64,000 nucleotides of DNA from Betaproteobacteria bacterium (GCA_016711875.1 JADJSD010000003.1:124001-188000), one strand, 5' to 3'. Shown: positions 8,075-16,600, counted from the first letter of the stretch. Made by a program: numbers and translations. Notes: generated by a model not told the origin, from the letters alone.

Positions 8075-8532
8075 GCGCGGTTCCCGTCCCGCAGGTCCAA
8101 TTCCGGCCGATGCGCGCATCCGACGTGGCCGACGTGGCGGCTCTCGAGCGCTCTCTCTACGCGTTTCCGTGGAGCGCGGGCAACTTCCGCGACTCGGTGG
8201 AGGCCGGCTACGACTGCCGCGTCGCCTGCGACGGCTCCCGGTTGATCGGGTACGCCATTCTCATGATCGCGCTTGACGAGGCGCACCTCCTCAATCTTGC
8301 GGTGGCATCGGATTGGCAGGGGCAGGGGCTCGGCCGCGCCTTCCTCGACCACATGCTCGCCATCGGCAAGGCTGCGGGCGTGCAGATCGTCTACCTCGAG
8401 GTCCGGCCATCCAACCAGGCGGCGCGCCAGCTCTACAAGCGGGCCGGCTTCCAGCAGATCGCCATTCGCCCGGCCTACTATCCGGCACTGCAGGGGCGCG
8501 AGGATGCCTTGTTCCTCGGCCTGACGCTCTGA
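8071..8532 (+). CDS. rimI: ribosomal protein bS18 alanine N-acetyltransferase RimI
   Basis: A 153-residue GNAT acetyltransferase. Motif A with the acetyl-CoA pyrophosphate loop is LLNLAVASDWQGQGLGRAFLD (Q/R-x-x-G-x-G/A as QGQGLG); the region EVRPSNQAARQLYKRAGF is the RimI-specific segment, ending in RPAYYP and EDALFLGL. RimI acetylates the N-terminal alanine of ribosomal protein S18. GTG 8071 overlaps the tsaB stop, and the next gene starts 3 bases after its stop, so tsaB-rimI-UDG form one operon. Confidence 0.93.
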   Translation: MSAVPVPQVQFRPMRASDVADVAALERSLYAFPWSAGNFRDSVEAGYDCRVACDGSRLIGYAILMIALDEAHLLNLAVASDWQGQGLGRAFLDHMLAIGKAAGVQIVYLEVRPSNQAARQLYKRAGFQQIAIRPAYYPALQGREDALFLGLTL

Positions 8533-8535
8533 ACC

Positions 8536-9288
8536 ATGGACGATCGCAGCCTTCGCGAACTCGAACTGCTCGGCGTGGCACGCCTCTTCGGCTTCTCCTC
8601 GCGGACGCTCGCCCCGGAACCGGTTCCCGCTGCCCCGGCACCTTCCGCAGCCGCCGAACCGGCACCCGCACCCGCGCCTGCACTCGCACCCGCGCCTGCA
8701 CCTCGGCCGGGGGACCCCGGAATCGCAACCCTGGACTGGGACGCCCTTCGGACCGCCGTCCGCGATTGCGACCGCTGCGGGCTGTGCGCGCAGCGAAAGC
8801 AGGCGGTCTTCGGGGCAGGTCACGAATCCGCGCCCTGGCTCTTCGTGGGGGAAGGTCCGGGCGCCGAGGAAGACGAGAAGGGCGAACCGTTCGTGGGACA
8901 GGCCGGGAAGCTCCTGGACAGCATGCTCGCGGCGGCGAAGCTCCAGCGCGGCCGCGAGGCCTACATCGCCAACGTCGTGAAGTGCCGTCCTCCGGGCAAC
9001 CGGGTTCCCTCGCTGGAGGAGGCGGCCGCCTGCGCGCCCTTCCTCGACCGGCAGGTGGACCTCATCGGGCCGAAGCTCATCGTCGCACTCGGGCGCACGG
9101 CGGCCATCCGCCTCACCGGACAGGAAGCGAGCCTCGCCAGCCTTCGGGGCCGGGTTCACGCCTATCGCGGCATTCCGCTCATCGTCACCTACCACCCGGC
9201 CTACCTGCTCCGGAACCTCCCGGACAAGTCCAAGGCCTGGGAAGACCTGCTCTTCGCGCGGCGCACGATGGCCGCGGCGGGGACTTGA
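8536..9288 (+). CDS. family 4 uracil-DNA glycosylase (iron-sulfur type)
   Basis: A 250-residue UDG family 4 enzyme, which removes uracil from DNA during base excision repair. The catalytic-water motif GEGPGAEEDEKGEPFVG and the minor-groove motif TYHPAYLLR are present. Cysteines 78, 81, 84, 150 and 166 supply the 4Fe-4S ligands. Residues 25-58 form an Ala/Pro-rich linker (PAPAPAPAL...) absent from minimal homologues; the part before it (DDRSLRELELLGVARLFG) is a short conserved N-terminal helix seen in betaproteobacterial versions. It follows rimI by 3 bases. Confidence 0.92.
   Translation: MDDRSLRELELLGVARLFGFSSRTLAPEPVPAAPAPSAAAEPAPAPAPALAPAPAPRPGDPGIATLDWDALRTAVRDCDRCGLCAQRKQAVFGAGHESAPWLFVGEGPGAEEDEKGEPFVGQAGKLLDSMLAAAKLQRGREAYIANVVKCRPPGNRVPSLEEAAACAPFLDRQVDLIGPKLIVALGRTAAIRLTGQEASLASLRGRVHAYRGIPLIVTYHPAYLLRNLPDKSKAWEDLLFARRTMAAAGT
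8668..8703 (+). repeat. 18-base tandem repeat in the Ala/Pro linker of the uracil-DNA glycosylase gene
   Basis: Two adjacent 18-base units starting GCACCCGCGCCT encode alternating Ala-Pro residues in the linker; the copies differ at two bases near their ends. Such in-frame repeats can vary linker length between strains. Confidence 0.6.
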
Positions 9289-9350
9289 ATCCGGGGCTTC
9301 CGGGCCCCACATCGACCGTCCTGCAACCCGTTTCGGGAGGAAACCGTTCC

Positions 9351-10010
9351 ATGCGCAGAATCCTCGTCGCCCTCGCCCTTGCCGGCTCGCTGCTGCTCGG
9401 CGGCTGCGGCTACAACGACTTCCAGACCAAGGACGAGCAGGTGAAGGCCGCCTGGTCCGAGGTGCTCAACCAGTACAAGCGCCGCGCGGACCTCATCCCG
9501 AACCTCGTTTCGGTGGTGCAGGGCTTCGCCGCGCAGGAAAAGGACGTGCTCCTGGGCGTCACGAACGCCCGTTCCAAGGTCGGCTCGATCCAGATGACGC
9601 CCGAGGCGCTCAACGACCCGAACGCGATGAAGAACTTCCAGGCCGCGCAAGGCGAGCTGTCGGGCGCGCTCTCGCGCCTGCTGGTCGTCGCGGAGAACTA
9701 CCCGCAGCTCAAGAGCGACGCGAACTTCCGGGACCTCCAATCCCAGCTGGAAGGCACGGAGAACCGCATCACCACGGCGCGCAACCGCTACATCAAGACC
9801 GTCCAGGACTACAACATCCTCGCCCGCCAGTTCCCGACCAATCTCACGGCCATGATCTTCGGTTACAAGGAGAAGGCGAACTTCACGGTGGAGAACGAAA
9901 AGGCCATCGCCGAGCCGCCCAAGGTCGATTTCGGCGCCAAGCCGGCGGCAGCTCCTGCTCCCGCCCCGGCGCCCGCACCCGCACCGGCCGCACCCGCCCC
10001 GGCGAAATGA
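9351..10010 (+). CDS. lemA: LemA family lipoprotein
   Basis: A 219-residue LemA protein. Signal peptide with lipobox (LLLGGC, Cys19) predicts a lipoprotein; the helical LemA core follows (WSEVLNQYKRRADLIPNLV, LKSDANFRDLQSQLEGTENRI, YNILARQFPTNL). The C terminus is an Ala/Pro repeat tail. GGGAGG lies 10 bases before ATG 9351. LemA proteins are envelope-located and of uncertain function; the gene is typically followed by TPM-domain genes, as here, and the three are probably co-transcribed. Confidence 0.9.
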   Translation: MRRILVALALAGSLLLGGCGYNDFQTKDEQVKAAWSEVLNQYKRRADLIPNLVSVVQGFAAQEKDVLLGVTNARSKVGSIQMTPEALNDPNAMKNFQAAQGELSGALSRLLVVAENYPQLKSDANFRDLQSQLEGTENRITTARNRYIKTVQDYNILARQFPTNLTAMIFGYKEKANFTVENEKAIAEPPKVDFGAKPAAAPAPAPAPAPAPAAPAPAK

Positions 10011-10017
10011 TCCGGGC

Positions 10018-10923
10018 GTGATCCTGCGCGTCGGCCGCTTCCTCGCGGGAGCGGCCGCTCTCTTCCTCGTGTCGGCCGCCGCCTTCGCGGCGGATCCGGG
10101 CGACCCCATCTCCGTCCCGAAGCTGACCGGGCGGGTGGTGGACCTCACCGGCACGCTATCCTCGCCCCAGCGCGAGTCGATCGCCGGCAAGCTCGCGGCA
10201 TTCGAGGGCACGCGTGGGTCCCAGGTGGTGGTCCTCCTCGTCCCCTCCATCGGCACCGAGACCATCGAGGAATTCGCCACCCGCGTGACGGACGACTGGA
10301 AGCTCGGGCGCGCCGGCGTGGACGACGGCGTGCTCTTTGTCATCGCCAAGCAGGAGCGCAAGCTGCGCATCCAGTCCGGCCGCGGCGTGCAGGGCACGCT
10401 CACCGACGCGATGTCCAAGCGGATCATCGTGGAGCGCGTCTCGCCGAAATTCCGGACCGGCGACTTCGCCGGAGGCATCGAGGCGGGCGTCGAGGCCATC
10501 CTGAAGGCCATCGAGGGCGAATCGCTGCCGCCGCCGGCAAAAAAAAAGGCGACTAGCGGCTCGGTCGGCGTCGTCTCGTCGTTCGAGAATTTCCTCTGGC
10601 TCGCCTTTCTCGTCGTACCGGTCGCGGGACTGGTCCTGCGTTCGCTCCTCGGGCGCTTCCTGGGCGCGGGTCTCACCGGCGGCGCGACGGGCCTGGCTGC
10701 AGGCTTCATCTTCGGCAGCGTGATTTTCGGCGCGGTTGCCGCGATCGGCGCCTTCATCCTGGTACTCGGCATGGGCAGTAGCCGGCTCGCCAGCCGTGGC
10801 GGCGGGGGCGGGTGGACGACCGGCGGCTTCGGAGGCGGGGGCGGAGGCTGGTCCTCGGGCGGGGGCGGTTTCAGCGGCGGGGGCGGCGGCTTCGACGGTG
10901 GCGGCGCCTCGGGAGACTGGTGA
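10018..10923 (+). CDS. TPM-domain (YgcG-like) membrane protein with glycine-rich tail
   Basis: A 301-residue protein. GTG 10018 lies 7 bases after the lemA stop; a signal peptide (residues 1-24) is followed by a TPM (TPM_phosphatase, PF04536) domain from ~35 to ~170: VVDLTGTLSSPQRESI, GSQVVVLLVPSIG, DDGVLFVIAKQERKLRIQSG. Then comes AKKKA, two hydrophobic segments (~195-215 and ~222-252) and a Gly/Trp/Phe-rich C terminus (GGGGGWTTGGFGGGGGGW). The domain is extracytoplasmic; related plant proteins act in photosystem II repair, but the bacterial role is unsettled. A run of nine A at codons 174-177 is a possible -1 frameshift site (see separate entry). Confidence 0.88.
   Translation: MILRVGRFLAGAAALFLVSAAAFAADPGDPISVPKLTGRVVDLTGTLSSPQRESIAGKLAAFEGTRGSQVVVLLVPSIGTETIEEFATRVTDDWKLGRAGVDDGVLFVIAKQERKLRIQSGRGVQGTLTDAMSKRIIVERVSPKFRTGDFAGGIEAGVEAILKAIEGESLPPPAKKKATSGSVGVVSSFENFLWLAFLVVPVAGLVLRSLLGRFLGAGLTGGATGLAAGFIFGSVIFGAVAAIGAFILVLGMGSSRLASRGGGGGWTTGGFGGGGGGWSSGGGGFSGGGGGFDGGGASGDW
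10539..10556 (+). other. candidate programmed -1 frameshift or slippage site (A9 run, then -1 stop)
   Basis: Nine consecutive A (10539-10547) followed by G give GCA-AAA-AAA-AAG in frame, containing the A-AAA-AAG slippery heptamer known from dnaX. In the -1 frame the next codons are GGC GAC TAG (stop 10554-10556). A slipped product would be a 179-residue secreted TPM domain without the membrane segments and Gly-rich tail. No strong upstream Shine-Dalgarno-like stimulator is seen. Confidence 0.4.
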
Positions 10924-11420
10924 TGGAACTTGGGCGATTCTGGCGGCACATCGCGATGACGCCCTGGAAGGCGGCGCAGGCCTTTCCGGAATCCGCGCTC
11001 GAGGCCATCGGGCGGCGCGTCGGCGAGCACGAGAAGCGCCACCGCGGCGAAGTGCGATTCGTCGTCGAGGCCGAGCTCACGACGGCGCAACTGTGGTCGA
11101 ACCTCACCTCGCGCGCGCGCGCCATCGAGGTGTTCTCCGGACTTCGCGTCTGGGACACCGAGGAGAACACGGGTGTGCTGGTCTACGTGCTGCTGGCCGA
11201 CCACAAGGTGGAGATCGTGGCCGACCGGGGCGTGGGCGCCCGGGTTTCCCCGGCCGAATGGCAAGGCATCTGCCGGGCGATGCAGGAGTCCTTCCGTGCC
11301 GGGCGGTTCGAGGAGGGCGCCCTCGAAGGCGTCACCGCGATCTCGCTCAAGCTGGAGGAGCACTTCCCGGCACGCGAGGCGAACGAAAACGAACTGCCCG
11401 ACCGGCCGCTGATGATCTAG
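10923..11420 (+). CDS. second TPM-domain protein, cytoplasmic type
   Basis: A 165-residue protein with a TPM-like core (EVRFVVEAELTTAQL, IEVFSGLRVWDTEENTGVLV, HKVEIVADRGVGARVSPAEW, FRAGRFEEGALEGV) but no signal peptide or membrane helix. Its ATG overlaps the last base of the preceding stop (TGATG), so translation is coupled. LemA, a secreted TPM protein and this shorter TPM protein form a recurring trio in proteobacteria; function of the trio is not established. Length is typical for this shorter paralogue. Confidence 0.85.
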   Translation: MELGRFWRHIAMTPWKAAQAFPESALEAIGRRVGEHEKRHRGEVRFVVEAELTTAQLWSNLTSRARAIEVFSGLRVWDTEENTGVLVYVLLADHKVEIVADRGVGARVSPAEWQGICRAMQESFRAGRFEEGALEGVTAISLKLEEHFPAREANENELPDRPLMI

Positions 11421-11448
11421 CGGACGCCGGCGGCGGGTGGCCTCCGGG

Positions 11449-11934
11449 TCATTTCCGCTTGGCGGGTGGGCTGTCGCCCTCGAGGAGGGCCGCGATGTCG
11501 CGGAGCTTTCGGGCATCCGGACCGGCCGCCGTCGCCGCCGGGATCTTCCGCCGGCGCAGCATCAATGCGAGGCCGGCGAGGCCGCCCAGCACGAGCAGGG
11601 CGGGCGCCATCCACAGCACCGCCGTGGCGGCGTTGAAGGGCGGCTTGTAGAGCACGAAGTCGCCATAGCGGTCCACCATGTAGCCGCGGATCTCCTCGTC
11701 GGACTTGCCCGCGGCGATCATGGCCCGGGTCTGCTTTCGCAAGTCGACCGCGAGCGGCGCGTCGGAATCGGCGATCGTCTGGTTCTGGCAGACGAGGCAG
11801 CGAAGCTCGTGCGCGATGGCCTTCAGGCGAGCCTCCACCTTGGGATCGGGATTCGCGATCTCGGCGGACTGGCCCCAGGCGAAGCCGCAGGCGGCCAGGG
11901 CCAGGGCGAACAGGAATGCGGCGGGAGTCTTCAT
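11449..11934 (-). CDS. ccmH: cytochrome c maturation protein CcmH (thiol-reducing subunit)
   Basis: A 161-residue CcmH: signal peptide, redox motif LRCLVCQNQTIADS (the LRCxxCQ signature), conserved GYMVDRYGDFVLYKPP, then one membrane helix (TAVLWMAPALLVLGGLAGLAL) and a basic C-terminal tail. It reduces apocytochrome CXXCH thiols in the periplasm before heme attachment. It is the last gene of the ccm operon; its ATG overlaps the ccmG stop by 4 bases. The CcmI part, fused to CcmH in some bacteria, is separate here and lies at the operon head. Confidence 0.95.
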   Translation of the reverse strand: MKTPAAFLFALALAACGFAWGQSAEIANPDPKVEARLKAIAHELRCLVCQNQTIADSDAPLAVDLRKQTRAMIAAGKSDEEIRGYMVDRYGDFVLYKPPFNAATAVLWMAPALLVLGGLAGLALMLRRRKIPAATAAGPDARKLRDIAALLEGDSPPAKRK

Positions 11935-12461
11935 CCGTTCAGTTGCTTGAGGAGGGGGAGAATCGTCTTGTCCAGCGCCTCGGGCGTGATCGGCCCGATC
12001 TGCTTGTAGCGGATGACGCCTTGCTTGTCGATCACGAAGGTCTCCGGGGCGCCGTACACGCCGTAGTCGATCCCGACCTTGCCGTCGATGTCGGAGACCG
12101 AGAAGAGATACGGGTCGCCGTTCTGCTTGAGCCACTTCTGCGCGTCGGCGCGCGCGTCCTTGTAGTTGAGGCCGACGATGGTGACCACGCCCTGCCGGTT
12201 CATCTCGTTGAGGATCGGGTGCTCCACCTTGCAGGAGACGCACCAGGAGGCCCACACGTTGAGAAGCCAAACCTTGCCGCGCATCTGCTCGGGGGCGAAC
12301 GAGGCCCCGGGCTCGTGCAACATGGAGAGCGTGAACGCCGGGGCGGCCTTGCCGATGAAGGGCGAGGGGACCTTGCGCGGGTCCTTGGTGAGCCCGATGC
12401 CGAGGAATACGACGAGGATCCCGAAGATCGCCAGCGGAATGATGTACTTCAGCGCCTTCAT
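11931..12461 (-). CDS. ccmG: thiol:disulfide oxidoreductase CcmG/DsbE
   Basis: A 176-residue membrane-anchored periplasmic thioredoxin. N-terminal anchor (ALKYIIPLAIFGILVVFLGIG), active site WASWCVSCKVEHP (C74/C77), and the CcmG fingerprint GVYGAPETFVID with cis-proline. It passes electrons from CcdA/DsbD to CcmH during cytochrome c biogenesis. No ccdA or dsbD is in the window. It sits between ccmF and ccmH, with a 4-base overlap with ccmH. Confidence 0.95.
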   Translation of the reverse strand: MKALKYIIPLAIFGILVVFLGIGLTKDPRKVPSPFIGKAAPAFTLSMLHEPGASFAPEQMRGKVWLLNVWASWCVSCKVEHPILNEMNRQGVVTIVGLNYKDARADAQKWLKQNGDPYLFSVSDIDGKVGIDYGVYGAPETFVIDKQGVIRYKQIGPITPEALDKTILPLLKQLNG

Positions 12462-12467
12462 GGGACG

Positions 12468-14453
12468 TCAGTCTCCCGCGGTGACGGCACCGGCCGGGAC
12501 GCTCGCCTGGCGGCGCGTGGCGAGGCGGTAGCGGCGGTCCGCGATCGCGAGGAAGCCGCCGATCGCCATGATGAGACAACCGCCCCAGATCCAGTCCACG
12601 AAGGGCTTGTGGTAAACGCGCACGCCCCAGGCGCCATTCTCGACCGCCTCGCCCATCGACACGTAGATGTCGCCGGTGAGGGTCGCGTCGATGTCGGCCT
12701 CGGTCATCGTCTGGCCCGAGGCGTGGTAGACACGCTTCTCGGGATACATGCGGTTGATGATCTCGGTGCCGCCTTCCTTGCGCACTTCGAAGATGCCCTG
12801 GAGGGCCGCGTAATTGGGTCCGGGCAGTTCGCGCGTGCCGGTGAACTTGAACTCGTAGCCCGCGAGCGTCACGGTTTCGCCCGGGGCCAGGCGGATGTCC
12901 TTTTCGGTCTCGAAGGTCTTCACCATCGCGACGCCGACGATGAAGACGCCCACGCCCACGTGCGCGAGCGTCATGCCGTACCAGGAGGCGGAATTGGCGC
13001 GAAGGCGGCCCAGCAGTGTCGGTTGCGGGGCGGCCTTGAGGCGACCGTGGACCTGGACCACCGTGGCGGCGAAGACCCAGAACGCGAGGAAGAGGCCGAG
13101 GGCGGCGACGGGTGACCATTTGCCGCGTAGCAGCGGGACGGCGATAGCGCACACGAGCGCGATGCCCAGGGCCCACCGGAGGCGGACCCAGAGGCCTGGC
13201 AATTCCGCCTTCTTCCAGGCCGCGAGCGGGCCCACGGCCATGAGGAACACCGCCGGCGCCATGATCGGGAAGAACACGGCATCGAAGTAGGGCGGGCCGA
13301 CGGAGATCTTGCCGGCGTTGAGCGAGTCGAGTACGAGCGGGTAGAGCGTGCCCAGGAGCACGGCCGCCATGGCCACCGTGAGCAGCACGTTGTTGGCGAG
13401 CAGGAACGATTCGCGCGAGACGCCGGCGAAGTGCCCGCCGAGGCCGACCTTCTGGGCGCGCCAGGCGAAGAGGGCGAGCGAGCCGCCCACGACGATGGCG
13501 AGGAACCCGAGGATGAAGACGCCGCGCTTCGGATCCGTCGCGAAGGCGTGCACGCTGGTGAGGACGCCCGAGCGCACGAGGAAGGTGCCGAGCAGCGAAA
13601 GCGAGAAGGCGAGGATCGCGAGCAGGACGGTCCAGCTTCGGAAGGCGCCCCGTTTCTCGGTGACCGCGAGCGAGTGCATGAGCGCCGTGCCGACGAGCCA
13701 GGGCATGAAGGATGCGTTCTCCACCGGGTCCCAGAACCACCAGCCGCCCCAACCGAGTTCGTAGTAGGCCCACCAGCTGCCCAGCGCGATGCCGATCGTG
13801 AGGAAGCACCAGGCGGCCGTCGTCCAGGGGCGCGACCAACGGGCCCAGGCGCTGTCGAGGCGACCTTCGACCAGGGCGGCGATGGCGAAGGCGAAGGCCA
13901 CGCAGAATCCGACGTAGCCCATGTAGAGCATCGGCGGGTGGATGACCATGCCCGGGTCCTGAAGGAGCGGATTCAGGTCCCGGCCGTCCGGGGCCGGCGG
14001 CAGAAGGCGCTCGAACGGGTTGGAGGTCGTGAGGATGAAGAGGAGGAACCCGATCGAGATGAGTCCCATGATGCCGATCACGCGGGCCGCGATGCGCTCG
14101 GGCAGGTGGCGCGAGAGCAAGGCGACGGCGGCCGTCCATCCTCCCAGCATGAGGGTCCACAGCAACATCGAGCCTTCATGGGAGCCCCAGCTCGCCGCGA
14201 AACGGTATTGCACGGGCAGGCGGAGGTTCGAGTGGGTGGCGACGTTGGCGACCGAGAAGTCGTTGTTCACGAACGAGGTCGCGAGCGCCGCCCAGGCGAG
14301 CAGCACGAAGAGGAACTGCCCGACGGCGATCGGGCGCGCCGTGGCGACCCAGGCCGGCTTGCCGAGCGCGGCGCCGGCGAGGGGCAGGAAGGCCTGCGCG
14401 ATCGCGAGGCCCAGCGCCAAGGCGAGAGCGAACTGGCCGATCTCCGGAATCAT
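12468..14453 (-). CDS. ccmF: heme lyase subunit CcmF
   Basis: A 661-residue polytopic protein of the heme-handling family. The tryptophan-rich WWD heme-binding segment is WGGWWFWDPVENASFMPWL; histidines flanking it (VIHPPMLYMGYVGF, ALMHSLAVTEKRG) are the conserved heme ligands. A large periplasmic loop precedes the last helices (ETVTLAGYEFKFTG, EKRVYHASGQTMTEADI). CcmF with CcmH/CcmI attaches heme from holo-CcmE to apocytochromes. Full length for the family. Its ATG overlaps the ccmE stop (ATGA). Confidence 0.96.
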   Translation of the reverse strand: MIPEIGQFALALALGLAIAQAFLPLAGAALGKPAWVATARPIAVGQFLFVLLAWAALATSFVNNDFSVANVATHSNLRLPVQYRFAASWGSHEGSMLLWTLMLGGWTAAVALLSRHLPERIAARVIGIMGLISIGFLLFILTTSNPFERLLPPAPDGRDLNPLLQDPGMVIHPPMLYMGYVGFCVAFAFAIAALVEGRLDSAWARWSRPWTTAAWCFLTIGIALGSWWAYYELGWGGWWFWDPVENASFMPWLVGTALMHSLAVTEKRGAFRSWTVLLAILAFSLSLLGTFLVRSGVLTSVHAFATDPKRGVFILGFLAIVVGGSLALFAWRAQKVGLGGHFAGVSRESFLLANNVLLTVAMAAVLLGTLYPLVLDSLNAGKISVGPPYFDAVFFPIMAPAVFLMAVGPLAAWKKAELPGLWVRLRWALGIALVCAIAVPLLRGKWSPVAALGLFLAFWVFAATVVQVHGRLKAAPQPTLLGRLRANSASWYGMTLAHVGVGVFIVGVAMVKTFETEKDIRLAPGETVTLAGYEFKFTGTRELPGPNYAALQGIFEVRKEGGTEIINRMYPEKRVYHASGQTMTEADIDATLTGDIYVSMGEAVENGAWGVRVYHKPFVDWIWGGCLIMAIGGFLAIADRRYRLATRRQASVPAGAVTAGD

Positions 14454-14929
14454 CGGGGCTTCGCTCCCGACTGGCCCTGGCCGGCGAAATTCTCCTTCGC
14501 CATCGGGTGGCCCGCCTGCTTGAGCGCCTCGGCGGCTTCGGGCGGCATGTAGTTCTCGTCGTGCTTGGCGAGGACCTCGGAAGCCTTGAAGATGCCGTCG
14601 CCGTGGACCTTGCCCTGCGCGACGACGCCCTTGCCCTCCTTGAAGAGGTCCGGAAGGATTCCCGTGTACACGACGGGAATCGACTGCGCGCCGTCGGTGA
14701 TCTTGAAGTTGACCGTGAGGGCATCCTTCTGGCGCACGAGGGAGCCGGGCTCGACGAGACCGCCCATGCGGAACGTGCGGTCCTTGGGGACCTCGTTCTT
14801 GGCGACCTGCGTCGGGGTGAAGAAGAACACCAGGTTCGACTGGAAAGCGTTCAGCACCAGGGCGGCCGCGACTCCGAGGGCGGCGAGGCCCCCGACGATG
14901 GCGACGGCCCGCTTAGTTCTCGGCTTCAA
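14450..14929 (-). CDS. ccmE: heme chaperone CcmE
   Basis: A 159-residue periplasmic heme carrier with an N-terminal membrane anchor (AVAIVGGLAALGVAAALVLNAF) and the OB-fold core (FRMGGLVEPGSL, VVYTGILPDLFKEGKGVV). The covalent heme-binding histidine is H123 in LAKHDENYMPP, and Tyr127 is the conserved axial ligand. It receives heme from CcmC and hands it to CcmF. Its start lies inside the ccmD coding region (17-base overlap). Confidence 0.95.
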   Translation of the reverse strand: MKPRTKRAVAIVGGLAALGVAAALVLNAFQSNLVFFFTPTQVAKNEVPKDRTFRMGGLVEPGSLVRQKDALTVNFKITDGAQSIPVVYTGILPDLFKEGKGVVAQGKVHGDGIFKASEVLAKHDENYMPPEAAEALKQAGHPMAKENFAGQGQSGAKPR

Positions 14930-15089
14930 GTTCCCTCTCCTCTTCGATGTCCCCGAGGGCGCGGATGCGCCTCACCCGGAGCAGGACCAATTCGACCGCG
15001 AGGGCGAGGAAAAGTGCCCCGAAGGACATCCACACGAAGAACGCGTGGCCCCCCATCGCCCAGAAAGCATCCCAGCTGGACCAGTACAC
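14913..15089 (-). CDS. ccmD: CcmD, small heme-exporter membrane protein
   Basis: A 58-residue gene too short for automatic listing. GTG at 15089 is preceded by AAGGAGGG 7 bases upstream, inside the ccmC 3' end; TAA at 14915-14913. The protein has the CcmD pattern: aromatic N terminus (YWSSWDAFWAMGGHAFFVWM), one membrane helix (SFGALFLALAVELVLLRV) and an acidic, charged tail (RIRALGDIEEERELEAEN). CcmD stabilises the CcmABC-holoCcmE complex and helps release CcmE. Position between ccmC and ccmE confirms the call. Confidence 0.92.
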   Translation of the reverse strand: MYWSSWDAFWAMGGHAFFVWMSFGALFLALAVELVLLRVRRIRALGDIEEERELEAEN

Positions 15090-15092
15090 GCC

Positions 15093-15818
15093 TCAGCCCT
15101 CCTTGAGTTCGCGCACCCACTGGGCGCGACGTTCCCGCTCGAGGATGATCGAGCGCACCCGCACGAGCGCCGCGCCCGCGGCGTAGAACCAGGCCGAGAA
15201 GCTCATCACGAGCATGCCCGTGAGCATGGTGACGTGCATGCTCGTGCCCTTGAAGCTCACGCTCGAGCCCTGGTGCAGCGTGTTCCACCACTGCACCGAA
15301 AAATAGATGATCGGCAGGTTCACGACGCCGATGATGGCGAGGAGGGCGGCGGCCCGGTCGCCTCGCCGCGGATCCTCGAAGGCATTGGAAAGCGCGATGA
15401 AGCCGAAATAGAGGAAGAGCAGCACGAGTTCCGAAGTCAGGCGCGCATCCCAGACCCAGTACGTGCCCCAGGTGGGCTTGCCCCAGAAAGACCCGGTCCA
15501 GAGCGCGACGGCCGTGAAAAGGGCGCCCGTGGGCGCGATCGCGCGGGCCATCATGGCCGACAGCCGGGTATTGAAGACGAGCGTGAGGCCGCAGTAGCAG
15601 GCCATCACGAAGTACAGGAACATCGACATCCAGGCCGTGGGCACGTGGATGAAGATCACCCGGTACACCTCGCCTTGCTGGGCGTCGGTGGGGGCGACGA
15701 GGAGGCCCAGGTAAAGGCCCCACACGGCGGTCACGGCGGCAAGGGCGAAGAACCACGGCGCCAGGCGGCCGGCGAGGCCGTAGAAGGTGGACGGCGAAGA
15801 GAAATAGAACCAGTTCAT
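15093..15818 (-). CDS. ccmC: heme exporter/heme delivery protein CcmC
   Basis: A 241-residue six-helix member of the heme-handling family. The WWD segment is WGTYWVWDARLTSELVLLF, with flanking histidines in VIFIHVPTAWMSMF and WWNTLHQGSSV as heme ligands. CcmC loads heme onto CcmE. Gene length is normal, and its 3' end carries the ccmD ribosome site. It is separated from ccmB by 89 bases without a recognisable signal. Confidence 0.95.
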   Translation of the reverse strand: MNWFYFSSPSTFYGLAGRLAPWFFALAAVTAVWGLYLGLLVAPTDAQQGEVYRVIFIHVPTAWMSMFLYFVMACYCGLTLVFNTRLSAMMARAIAPTGALFTAVALWTGSFWGKPTWGTYWVWDARLTSELVLLFLYFGFIALSNAFEDPRRGDRAAALLAIIGVVNLPIIYFSVQWWNTLHQGSSVSFKGTSMHVTMLTGMLVMSFSAWFYAAGAALVRVRSIILERERRAQWVRELKEG

Positions 15819-15907
15819 GGGGTCGCGTCGTGTCGGCTGGGCGAAGTATCACCCGAGTGGGGGCCCATTGGTTGCGGGATCGCAAAAGGGGCGTTTGGCA
15901 TGACCCT

Positions 15908-16600
15908 TCAGTCCACCGAGATCCGCACGGCGGCCACGACGGCGGCCGGCACCCCGACGAGGGCGGCGATGAGCGCGGCGGCCAGCAGCGACAGGTGGGG
16001 CGTGGGCGCGAGCCCGGTGGCCTGGGCCTCGGCTGCGCCGGCCCCGAAAATGAGGACGGGAACGAAGAGGGGCAAGGCGAGCAGCGCGAGCAGCATCCCC
16101 CCGCCGCGCGCGCCCAGGGCGAGGGCCGCGCAAGCGCCCCCCAGCAGGGACAGGATCGGCGTACCCAACGCGAGGGAGAGCGCTTCGACGAGGAGCGTGT
16201 CGCCCGTGAGCCCGTATTGCAGCCCGATGAGCGGCGACATCAGCGTGAGGGGCAGCCCCGAGATGATCCAGTGCGCGGCGATCTTGCCGGCGGCCCAGCC
16301 CAGCGGCGGGTGGGGCGACAGGGTCATCTGTTCGAGCGAGCCGTCGATGAAATCCGCCGCGAAGATGCCGGGCAGCGCGAGGAAGGCGGCCAGGAGCGCG
16401 CCGACCCAGATGACGCCCGGCCCGATCCGGGCGAGAAGCTGTGGCTCCGCGCCGATTCCCAGCGGAAAGAGGGAGGCGACGAGCGCGAAGAATGCCAGGG
16501 TGAGGATGATCTCGTCCGGGTGGCGCCAGGCGAGCCGAAGATCCCGGGCCATGGCCCACGCGAAGCCTCCGGAATAGGTGCCACGCGATGGGGCATTCAC
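15908..16600 (-). CDS. ccmB: heme exporter membrane subunit CcmB
   Basis: A 230-residue membrane protein if started at GTG 16600, which overlaps the ccmA stop (GTGA); ATG 16552 (MARDLRLAWRH) would give 214 residues. Six hydrophobic helices; the CcmB fingerprint GIFAADFIDGSLEQMTLSP is present, followed by HPPLGWAAGKIAAHW. It forms the ABC transporter membrane part with CcmA, whose ATPase activity releases holo-CcmE from CcmC/CcmD. Confidence 0.93.
   Translation of the reverse strand: MNAPSRGTYSGGFAWAMARDLRLAWRHPDEIILTLAFFALVASLFPLGIGAEPQLLARIGPGVIWVGALLAAFLALPGIFAADFIDGSLEQMTLSPHPPLGWAAGKIAAHWIISGLPLTLMSPLIGLQYGLTGDTLLVEALSLALGTPILSLLGGACAALALGARGGGMLLALLALPLFVPVLIFGAGAAEAQATGLAPTPHLSLLAAALIAALVGVPAAVVAAVRISVD

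Noticed and set aside
9955..10007. Ala/Pro repeat at the lemA 3' end as a possible CRISPR or phase-variation repeat
   Set aside because: It is a short, imperfect codon-level repeat inside a coding region, with no spacers and no homopolymer run.
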